Below, piece by piece: positions 7,983 to 14,430 of a stretch of DNA of 34,834 bases (position 1 is its first letter; every line of letters begins with the position of its first letter). The DNA is from Microvirga terrestris (lineage in GTDB: Bacteria > Pseudomonadota > Alphaproteobacteria > Rhizobiales > Beijerinckiaceae). A program made the position numbers and the translations under genes. The stretch covers positions 1 through 34,834 of the forward strand of contig NZ_JADQDN010000019.1 of assembly GCF_015694425.1 (NCBI RefSeq), read 5' to 3'. The notes below the pieces were generated by a model. That model saw nothing but the letters and a program-made list of their open reading frames with translations, was not told where the DNA came from and ran no database searches.

Positions 7983-8516
7983 ATGAAACACTCTCGCGTC
8001 AATGTTATCCGTGTTTTCCGCTCCCCGCTGGACCACCGGCGCGGGCGCCTGCAGGCGGGCAACCTCGTGATTCCCTGCGCCTTGGGACGCTCCGGCACGA
8101 GCCATGCCAAGCGCGAGGGCGACGGCGCCTCGCCCGTGGGGCGGTTCAAGATCCTGCAGGCCTTCTACCGGGCCGATCACGGCCCCCGCCCCCGGACCGG
8201 CCTGCCTTTGAGGCCGATCCGCCCCGGCGACGGCTGGTCCGACGACGTGCGGGACCGGCGTTACAACCGCCTCGTCCCCCTGCCCTGCCCGACGAGCCAC
8301 GAAAAGATGTGGCGGGACGACCACCTCTACGACGTGGTGCTCGACATCGCCTGGAACCGCCGCCCTGTCGTGAAGGGCCGGGGCAGCGCCATCTTCCTCC
8401 ACCTCGCCCGCCCGGGCTTCCTGCCCACGGAGGGCTGCGTGGCCGTGGAGCCCCGCGTGATCCGGCGGCTTCTGGAGCGGATCGGGCCGAACACGCGCAT
8501 CGAGATCGTCGGCTGA
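7983..8516 (+). CDS. L,D-transpeptidase (YkuD) family protein
   Basis: This 177-residue protein is essentially a single YkuD-type catalytic domain. The catalytic pair is His140 in FLHLARPGF and Cys152 in TEGCVAV, which corresponds to the H-x(n)-[ST]-x-G-C motif. An earlier conserved stretch is KREGDGASPVGRF. YkuD enzymes form 3-3 peptidoglycan cross-links or attach proteins to the wall, and use Cys for acyl transfer. There is no signal peptide or membrane helix on this start, so export is unclear. It is a short variant often annotated as an L,D-transpeptidase catalytic-domain protein. It is divergently placed 233 bases from the CenR-like regulator, so it is a candidate target. A TTGACA at 7946-7951 lies upstream, but no good -10 box follows. 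Confidence 0.83.
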   Translation: MKHSRVNVIRVFRSPLDHRRGRLQAGNLVIPCALGRSGTSHAKREGDGASPVGRFKILQAFYRADHGPRPRTGLPLRPIRPGDGWSDDVRDRRYNRLVPLPCPTSHEKMWRDDHLYDVVLDIAWNRRPVVKGRGSAIFLHLARPGFLPTEGCVAVEPRVIRRLLERIGPNTRIEIVG

Positions 8517-8623
8517 GCGCCACATGTCTAAACCGAACTGATCGGAGAGTACGCTTTCACAATCAGGTCTAGGAAACCACGCCTTTTCTGCTCCTGCCGA
8601 ATGGTGCCTTCGCGAACGTTACG

Positions 8624-9484
8624 TTAGACCCGCATGTTGGAAAGCATAAAGGCTCGCGCCTCGGGGGCGAAGGAGCCACGAACCATATACCCATTATCGA
8701 CCGGGATTTGCTTGTCAGGTACCCAAGACAGACGGTCTGGCGTTAGGTGTACGTTGACCTCCTCACCAGTGTAGCCCAATGCCGAAACGATTTCGTCTAG
8801 CGACGGTATCGACTCGGCAACGATGTCGAGCAGAGTGATTGATGGCCCGTCTCGCCCTACCACCGCGACGACCGCATCAAGGTCCAAAAGGTAGAGCAGT
8901 TCCATTTCGGACGTTCTGGCAGCCTTCAACATAAACAAGGCTGAGTGGTCGCACGCCGACGCCACCAGCGAAGCTGGAGCTCTACGGGAAAAGATATCCC
9001 GTAGAAGCGCGACATCCTTGTCCTCATCCAAGGATAACACGCGGTAATTTGGCAAAGCCTGCCTTTGTGTCAATCTTGCACTAAATGTGGTTTCTTTGAG
9101 CTGACGAAAGCCAAATGGCTTGTAGAGACTTGGCGTGTCGGTTGCGAGAATAATGAGGTCTACCCGAGCATCGGCATAATTGAGGGCTCGCCCCATTAAA
9201 TCACGAAACAGACCTTTCCCGCGCCACTCTGGCCGAACCGCGACGGATTGAACGCCAAAGGCTGTTACCTGTTCTCCCAAGAGCCATAACGACCGCTTAT
9301 AAAGGCTGACGTTAGCGACGAGCTCATTATCGGACCACCACCCGAACGCGACGACACTCGGGTCATGGCCTAATCTATCCAGCACCGAAACATCGACTTC
9401 AAACACGTCGTATATGAGCCGTGTCAGTTCAGCCAATCCCTCACTGGAATGTGCATAGTCCGAACGGAATTCGAGCGGATTCAT
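8624..9484 (-). CDS. GNAT family N-acetyltransferase (Eis-like two-domain)
   Basis: This 286-residue protein begins with a GNAT acetyl-CoA-binding domain: VQSVAVRPEWRGKGLFRDLMGRAL (about 79-101) carries the R/Q-x-x-G-x-G/A loop as R88-G-K-G, and YKPFGF (121-126) is the usual YxxxGF strand. The C-terminal half resembles the second domain of Eis-type and enhanced-survival acetyltransferases, but the substrate is unknown. AAGGTG lies 6-8 bases before ATG 9484. Codon use and base composition are visibly more AT-rich than in flanking genes (many Leu/Lys/Ile A/T-ending codons). Both flanks, 8517-8623 and 9485-9609, are also AT-richer and hold nothing I recognise. This points to horizontal acquisition. 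No mobile element marks the borders. Confidence 0.8.
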   Translation of the reverse strand: MNPLEFRSDYAHSSEGLAELTRLIYDVFEVDVSVLDRLGHDPSVVAFGWWSDNELVANVSLYKRSLWLLGEQVTAFGVQSVAVRPEWRGKGLFRDLMGRALNYADARVDLIILATDTPSLYKPFGFRQLKETTFSARLTQRQALPNYRVLSLDEDKDVALLRDIFSRRAPASLVASACDHSALFMLKAARTSEMELLYLLDLDAVVAVVGRDGPSITLLDIVAESIPSLDEIVSALGYTGEEVNVHLTPDRLSWVPDKQIPVDNGYMVRGSFAPEARAFMLSNMRV

Positions 9485-9609
9485 CCATCACCTTGCGTAC
9501 GGGGACGAGAGCGGCTTCGATACAGAATACCGTCTTCCGGACTTGAGACAAAGTTCCAGATCAGCGGAGAGGTTACCGGAGCGCTTCTTCGTGGATTGGA
9601 ACGAACGGC

Positions 9610-11124
9610 TCAAACCTGCATGGTCTCATAAAACGTCTCCGGATCGTCGATCTCCCGCAGCCTTCCCTTGTCGATGAGCAGAAAGCGGGTGCCGATGGCG
9701 GTCACGAAGCTGCGGTCGTGGGAGACCACGATGCAGGTGGCCTCCGCGTCGAGGATCTCGGCCTCCAGCTGCTCGCGGCCCGGAATGTCCACATGGTTGG
9801 TGGGCTCGTCCATGAGGTAGAAGTTCGGCTCGGAGAGGCGCAGCGCCAAGAGACCGAGCCGCGCCTTCTGGCCCGGCGACAGCTTGGAGATCGGCAACCC
9901 CTGTCGCTCGATGGAAAAGCCCGCTTCCGCCAGAACCGCGCGGCTGCGCTGATCGCCCAGCCGAAAGCGCGACAGGATGAAATCGTGCGCCGTTGCCTTC
10001 TCGGGCAGCTGGCGCATGTCCTGATCCACGTAGCCGAGAGCGAGGCTCGGGCTGACCCGAATTCCGGGCGGTACGTCGGGGGCCTGCATTGCCCGGTTCA
10101 GCAATTGCACCAGCTGCGACTTGCCCGCGCCGTTGCGGCCGAGCACCACGATCCGGTCACCCTGCGCCACCTCGAGCTTGGGGACCGTGAAAAGCCTGCG
10201 TCCACCCGGCACCTCGACCGTCACGTTCTCCAACGCCACGAGCACGCGCGCATGGGTGCCGCGATTGCCGAGCCGGATCTCGCCCGGCCGTTCCCTGTGC
10301 AGAGAGCGTGCGGTTTGCTCCAAGGCGTCAGCCCGGCGCTTGATCTGCGCCGACTTGATCTGCGCGGCATCGCTGCCGCTGTTGATGCCCACATTGCGCA
10401 GTTCCTGCGCGCTCTGGCGCAGGCGCTTGACCTCGCGCAGGGTCTTTTCGCGCTGCGCCTGGGCCGACGCATCATGCGCCTCTAGCAGATCGCGGGCGCG
10501 TCGATAGGGATGCGCAAACGTGATGGATTCCTCCGGCCTCAAGAACAATGTCTTGCTCGTGCAGGCATCGAGAAAGTCGCGGTCGTGGCTGGCCACCACG
10601 ATGGGCGCGGTATAGCCCGCAGTGTTGATCCATGCCTCCAGCTTGAACAGCTTTTCGAGGTCGAGATGGTTTGTGGGCTCATCCAGCAGCAGGATGTCCG
10701 GCTCGGTGATCCAGGCGCGTGCGATCAGGGCAAGGCGCTGCCAGCCGCCGCTGAGGGCCCGCATCGGCAAGCGGCGCAGTTCGGCCGGCGTGTCGAATTC
10801 GTCGAGCACCATGTCGACGCGCCATTCTTGGGCGACGCGCTCATCTGCCGGGAGCGCCCGATGCAGGACATCGTGGAAGGACAGGTCGAGCAGACCGGAT
10901 GGGACATCCTGCTCCACGAGCGCGACGCGCAAACCTCGTGAGCGGACGATATCGCCATGCGTCGGCTCGATGAGGCCGGCAAGGCATTTCAGCAGGGTGG
11001 ACTTGCCGGCGCCGTTCGCCGCCACGAGACCGAGGCGGTCGCCTTCGCCGATGACGAGGTTCAGGTTCTGGAACAGAGGCGTGTGGGCAACGACGCTGAC
11101 ATTGCGAAGGCTTAGGGACGACAT
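9610..11124 (-). CDS. ABC-F type ATP-binding protein
   Basis: This 504-residue protein has two tandem ABC ATPase domains and no membrane segment. The first has Walker A AANGAGKST (about 35-43), signature LSGGWQRLAL and Walker B ILLLDEPTNHLDL. A charged linker rich in Arg/Lys/Gln (AQAQREKTLREVKRLRQSAQELR) separates it from the second, with GRNGAGKSQ (about 328), LSPGQKARLG and FYLMDEPTNHVDI. This is ABC-F architecture; members bind the ribosome E site and act in translation regulation or antibiotic protection. The family does not let me say which, although low similarity to EttA/Uup wording suggests an accessory member. ATG 11124 (MSSLSLRNVS) is preferred because the ABC strand begins there; an upstream in-frame start at 11166 adds an unrelated leader. 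No strong ribosome site precedes it. Confidence 0.85.
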   Translation of the reverse strand: MSSLSLRNVSVVAHTPLFQNLNLVIGEGDRLGLVAANGAGKSTLLKCLAGLIEPTHGDIVRSRGLRVALVEQDVPSGLLDLSFHDVLHRALPADERVAQEWRVDMVLDEFDTPAELRRLPMRALSGGWQRLALIARAWITEPDILLLDEPTNHLDLEKLFKLEAWINTAGYTAPIVVASHDRDFLDACTSKTLFLRPEESITFAHPYRRARDLLEAHDASAQAQREKTLREVKRLRQSAQELRNVGINSGSDAAQIKSAQIKRRADALEQTARSLHRERPGEIRLGNRGTHARVLVALENVTVEVPGGRRLFTVPKLEVAQGDRIVVLGRNGAGKSQLVQLLNRAMQAPDVPPGIRVSPSLALGYVDQDMRQLPEKATAHDFILSRFRLGDQRSRAVLAEAGFSIERQGLPISKLSPGQKARLGLLALRLSEPNFYLMDEPTNHVDIPGREQLEAEILDAEATCIVVSHDRSFVTAIGTRFLLIDKGRLREIDDPETFYETMQV

Positions 11125-11296
11125 GGAGTGAATCTCTGGTGCAGCGCGCTCAGGCCTTGGCCTCAAGGAGCGCGAAAAATCGTGAACGTGTCAGACGCGC
11201 CTGATCCTTGCGGAGCCTTGGCGCGGAAAGCCGTTCAGAGCTGACCAGAATGAGATGAAGCGGTTGTCAAAAACCGTCAGATCAGTTCGATGGCCG

Positions 11297-11321
11297 GCCC
11301 TGCAACAAGTGGCTGCAGGGC
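11297..11321. promoter_or_regulatory. Leader hairpin between lysR and abcF
   Basis: GCCCTGCA (11297-11304) and TGCAGGGC (11314-11321) form a perfect 8-base stem with a 9-base loop. It lies in the 279-base gap upstream of the ABC-F gene and downstream of the LysR gene on the same strand. It could terminate lysR transcription or be part of an abcF leader. No T-run follows. The rest of the gap shows nothing I recognise. Confidence 0.35.
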
Positions 11322-11403
11322 GTGCCCAGGGCCGAACGTGCGTTGATGCATCGCTTCAATCATGCAGCCCTCCCTGGTTCGAACGTGGATCGATTTTGCA
11401 ACC

Positions 11404-12339
11404 TTAACCGGAAAGGGCCACGGATGCAACGCCGCCGGCGCCAGGCGCTGTCCGACGCTTGATGAAATCGACGAAGGCGCGCAGGGGTGCAGGCATGTGA
11501 CGGCGGCTCGGATAATAGAGGAACGGTCCTGAGAAAGGCTGCATCCAATCCTCCAGCACCGGCTCCAGGGCGCCGCACTTCAATTCGCTGTCCAGAAATC
11601 CCGCGAAGGTGGCGATGAGCCCGAGACCCTGCAGGGCTGCGGCGATCTCCAGGTCGATGTTGTTGGCGATCATCCGCGGCGTGGGACTGATCTTCACGAC
11701 CTCGCCGTCGCGCTCAAACTCCCAAGGGTGCATCACGCCGCTGGCGAAGCGGTGGCGGATGCAGGCATGGTTCAGCAGGTCCTTCGGGTGCCCGGGCCGC
11801 CCATGCGCGGCGAGATAGGCCGGTGAGGCGGCGACGATGAAGCGCTGCACCCTCGGGCCGATGGGCACGGCGATCATGTCCTTCTCCAGCCGCTCGTCGT
11901 AGCGAATTCCCGCATCGAAGCCCGCTGCCAGCACGTCGACGAAGGTATCGTCGGTCGCCACCTCCAGGCTGATGCCGGGATGAGTGGCGAGGAACGGGCC
12001 TATGATCGCTGGAAGCACCAAGCGCGCCACGGCGGTCGGAACGTTGAGGCGCAAGGTCCCGGTCGGAGAGTCGCGAAAATCGTTCACCGCTTCGAGCGCG
12101 GCGGACACCTCGCCCAGCGCCGGCGCGAGGCGCTCCAGCAGCCGCTGGCCTGCCTCTGTGGGCGTGACGCTGCGGGTGGTGCGGTTGAGCAGGCGCACCC
12201 CGAGCCGCGCCTCTAGACGACGCAGCGCCTCGCTCAGAGACGAGGCCGAGACCCCGCGCAAGCGCGCCACGCTGCGGAAGGAGCGGGCTCGGGCCACCGC
12301 TGCGAAGGCATCGAGATCCGCCAAGTCTACATCGCTCAT
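11404..12339 (-). CDS. LysR family transcriptional regulator
   Basis: This 311-residue protein has the LysR layout: a winged HTH at residues 1-60 (DLDAFAAVARARSFRSVARLRGVSASSLSEALRRLEARLGVRLLNRTTRSVTPTEAG), then a periplasmic-binding-protein-like effector domain (GTLRLNVPTAVARLVLPAIIGPFL ... GLGLIATFAGFL). ATG 12339 was chosen over an upstream in-frame TTG (12354), because MSDVDLADL leads directly into the HTH. It is divergent from an aldo/keto reductase, with 118 bases between the starts. LysR proteins of this branch usually regulate the divergent gene and themselves, so the reductase is the likely target; the inducer is unknown. Length and domain content are complete. Confidence 0.9.
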   Translation of the reverse strand: MSDVDLADLDAFAAVARARSFRSVARLRGVSASSLSEALRRLEARLGVRLLNRTTRSVTPTEAGQRLLERLAPALGEVSAALEAVNDFRDSPTGTLRLNVPTAVARLVLPAIIGPFLATHPGISLEVATDDTFVDVLAAGFDAGIRYDERLEKDMIAVPIGPRVQRFIVAASPAYLAAHGRPGHPKDLLNHACIRHRFASGVMHPWEFERDGEVVKISPTPRMIANNIDLEIAAALQGLGLIATFAGFLDSELKCGALEPVLEDWMQPFSGPFLYYPSRRHMPAPLRAFVDFIKRRTAPGAGGVASVALSG

Positions 12340-12368
12340 TGTTCGGAAATCCAAACAGCCTGTTCCTG

Positions 12369-12418
12369 TTATCGCGGATTATCGCACGAATGGGAAGCGG
12401 GCATGATCCGTTCATGCC
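12369..12418. promoter_or_regulatory. Putative LysR operator region (lysR/AKR)
   Basis: Between the divergent starts there is a direct repeat TTATCGC at 12369-12375 and 12379-12385, spaced one helical turn (10 bases). An inverted repeat GGCATGA-TCCGT-TCATGCC lies at 12400-12418. Either is a reasonable LysR binding element. The sites are only predicted from symmetry and position. Confidence 0.4.
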
Positions 12419-12457
12419 AGCCCTCAGAGCTGGCCCGACATTTGAGGAGATCACACC

Positions 12458-13453
12458 ATGCAACAGCACCGTCTCGGACAAACCGGCCCCACGGTCTCAG
12501 CCCTCGGCCTCGGCTGCATGGGCATGTCCGGCATGTACGGACCGGCCGATAGGCAGGAGAGCATCGCGACCATCCATGCGGCCCTGGAGGCCGGCATCAC
12601 CCTGCTGGACACGGGCGATTTCTACGGCATGGGCCATAACGAGATGCTGATCGGCGAAGCGCTTCAGGGCCGCAGCCGCGATCAGGCGCTCATCAGCGTG
12701 AAGTTCGGCGCCATGCGTGAGCCAAGCGGCGCCTGGCTCGGCTACGATGCCCGGCCTCAGGCGGTCAAAAGCTTCCTGGCCTATACCCTGCAGCGCCTGA
12801 GGGTCGACCATATCGACATCTATCGCCCGGCCCGGCTCGATCCGAACGTGCCGATCGAGGACACCATCGGGGCGATCAGTGACATGGTGAAGGCTGGCTA
12901 TGTGCGCCATATCGGCCTCTCGGAGGTCGGCCCCGACACCATCCGCCGCGCCGCCGCCGTGCATCCGATCTGCGACCTGCAGATCGAGTATTCCCTGATC
13001 TCACGGGGGATTGAGGACAGCATCCTGCCCACCTGCCGTGACCTCGGCATCGGCGTCACGGCCTACGGGGTCCTCTCCCGCGGCCTGATCAGCGGCCACT
13101 GGCAGGGCAAGGCCACCGGCCCCGGCGATTTCCGCAGCCACAGCCCGCGCTTCCAGGAGGGCAATGTGGAAAAGAACCTCGCGCTGGTCGAGGCTCTCAA
13201 GGGATTGGCGGAGCAGAAGGGCGTCAGCGTCGCGCAGATCGCCATCGCCTGGGTCGCAGCGCAGGGCGACGACATCGTTCCGCTCGTCGGCGCCCGCCGC
13301 CGCGACCGGCTCACCGAGGCGCTTGGCGCGCTCGACGTGACGCTGACGGGCGAGGACCTCGCGTCCATCGAGCGCGTCGTTCCCAAGGGAGCGGCCGCCG
13401 GCGAGCGCTACCCCGCCGCCCAAATGGCGATGCTGGACAGCGAGCGGGTTTAG
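12458..13453 (+). CDS. Aldo/keto reductase family protein
   Basis: This 331-residue TIM-barrel oxidoreductase has MQQHRLGQTGPTVSALGLGCMGMSGMYG at the N-terminus, the Asp/Tyr pair in LLDTGDFYG (Asp51, Tyr56), and Lys82 in VKFGAM. These belong to the NADP-dependent AKR catalytic tetrad. The fourth position, normally His, is Ala125 in IYRPARLDP; this substitution occurs in a group of bacterial AKR-type proteins and may change the chemistry. The cofactor end shows IAWVAAQG and VPLVGARRRDRLTEALGALD. GAGGAG lies 8 bases before ATG 12458. It is divergent from a LysR regulator, which probably controls it. The substrate is unknown. It is followed by two palindromic repeats and the converging yggS gene. 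Confidence 0.88.
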   Translation: MQQHRLGQTGPTVSALGLGCMGMSGMYGPADRQESIATIHAALEAGITLLDTGDFYGMGHNEMLIGEALQGRSRDQALISVKFGAMREPSGAWLGYDARPQAVKSFLAYTLQRLRVDHIDIYRPARLDPNVPIEDTIGAISDMVKAGYVRHIGLSEVGPDTIRRAAAVHPICDLQIEYSLISRGIEDSILPTCRDLGIGVTAYGVLSRGLISGHWQGKATGPGDFRSHSPRFQEGNVEKNLALVEALKGLAEQKGVSVAQIAIAWVAAQGDDIVPLVGARRRDRLTEALGALDVTLTGEDLASIERVVPKGAAAGERYPAAQMAMLDSERV

Positions 13454-13470
13454 CCCGTTCCCTTCACGTC

Positions 13471-13493
13471 ATCACCGGCCTTGTGCCGGTGAT
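13471..13493. terminator. Hairpin after the aldo/keto reductase
   Basis: ATCACCGGC (13471-13479) and GCCGGTGAT (13485-13493) form a perfect 9-base stem with a 5-base loop, 18 bases after the reductase stop. The stem is GC-rich but no T-run follows, so Rho-independent termination is not certain. Confidence 0.45.
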
Positions 13494-13527
13494 CTCGATG
13501 CGAAAGGCGTCGTGCTTCACAGGATCG

Positions 13528-13574
13528 GGATGGCCGGGACTGATCCCCGGATCAAGTCCGGGGACGGCCATGAC
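13528..13574. repeat. Palindromic intergenic repeat (RPE-like)
   Basis: A compact palindrome runs from GATGGCCGGG through CCCCGGA (13545-13551), loop, TCCGGGG (13557-13563) to GGCCATGACG. The motif GATCCCCGGATCAAGTCCGG is a wording often found in Rhizobiales intergenic repeats, as far as I remember. It sits between the converging aldo/keto reductase and yggS genes and could act as a 3' end. Confidence 0.45.
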
Positions 13575-13621
13575 GTAGAGGGCAGAGCCCGAACGCGATC
13601 TGGAGGCGCCGACCAGCCGCC

Positions 13622-14305
13622 TTACTGAGCTAATCTTGGTCTCGCCCCGAAAATCGCGCTGCCCACACGCACATGGGTCGCGCCGAGCTGGATGGCTGCG
13701 TCGAAGTCCGCGCTCATGCCCATGGAGAGTACCTTCAAACCATGCCGTTGGCCGATGGTGTTGAGCAGCGCGAAATGGGGTGACGGCGGGTCCTCCGCCG
13801 GCGGGATGCACATGAGACCATCGATCGTTAGACCATATTTCGTGCGGCAGGCCTCGAGGAATGCATCGACCTCGGTGGGGATGACCCCGCCCTTCTGCGG
13901 CTCCTCGCCGGTGTTCACCTGAACGAGCAGGCGCGGTGTCTTCCCCTGCTTGGCAATCTCCTTGGCGAGCGCCTCCGCGAGCGACGGCCGGTCGAGAGTG
14001 TGGATCACGTCGAAGAGCTCAACCGCCTCCTTGGCCTTATTGGACTGGAGCGGGCCGATCATGTGCAGTTCCACGCCCTCGTAGCGCTCCCGAAGCGCTG
14101 GCCACTTGGCCTTGGCCTCCTGCACGTAGTTCTCGCCGAAGATCCGCTGGCCCGCGGCGAGCACCGGCTCGATCTCCTCGGCCGGAAAGGTCTTTGAGAC
14201 CGCTACCAGGGTGATGGAGGACGGGTCCCGCCCATAGTCGGACGCCGCGCGCCGGATGCTCTCCTGCACCTGCCTCAGGCCGTCGACGGCGTCGTTCTCG
14301 CTCAT
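13622..14305 (-). CDS. yggS: YggS-family PLP homeostasis protein
   Basis: This 227-residue protein is a YggS/PROSC-type PLP-binding barrel. The cofactor lysine is Lys38 in LVAVSKTFPAEEI. Family motifs GENYVQEAKAKWP, MIGPLQSNKAKEA, VNTGEEPQKGGV, MGMSADFDAAIQLGATHVRVGSAIFG are all present. The protein binds PLP and maintains B6 balance, with no known catalytic activity. The start ATG 14305 has GAGAGGG a few bases upstream. It is divergent from leuS, with 125 bases between the starts. Its downstream side ends in palindromic repeats. Length and motifs are complete. Confidence 0.93.
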   Translation of the reverse strand: MSENDAVDGLRQVQESIRRAASDYGRDPSSITLVAVSKTFPAEEIEPVLAAGQRIFGENYVQEAKAKWPALRERYEGVELHMIGPLQSNKAKEAVELFDVIHTLDRPSLAEALAKEIAKQGKTPRLLVQVNTGEEPQKGGVIPTEVDAFLEACRTKYGLTIDGLMCIPPAEDPPSPHFALLNTIGQRHGLKVLSMGMSADFDAAIQLGATHVRVGSAIFGARPRLAQ

Positions 14306-14342
14306 GGGACCCTCTCGAGATCATCTCGCGCACGCGAAACCG

Positions 14343-14371
14343 TTGACCGCGCGGGAGAGCTGTGTCCTAGT
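14343..14371 (+). promoter_or_regulatory. Candidate leuS promoter
   Basis: TTGACC (14343-14348) is followed after 17 bases by CCTAGT (14366-14371), which matches the consensus -10 box at only three positions. It lies in the divergent yggS/leuS gap. A GC-rich inverted repeat CCGCC/GGCGG (14372-14376, 14384-14388) follows, so the leuS leader may be structured. Prediction from similarity only. Confidence 0.35.
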
Positions 14372-14430
14372 CCGCCGCAACGTGGCGGCGCAAGCCGCTT
14401 GAATCTCTAAACGACGGATACTTGAGAAAA

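Noticed and set aside
7760..8149. Minus-strand frame before the L,D-transpeptidase
   Set aside because: It overlaps the transpeptidase and shows no domain or ribosome site.
9449..9631. 60-residue plus-strand frame between the acetyltransferase and ABC-F genes
   Set aside because: It overlaps the starts or ends of both neighbours and has no recognisable content.
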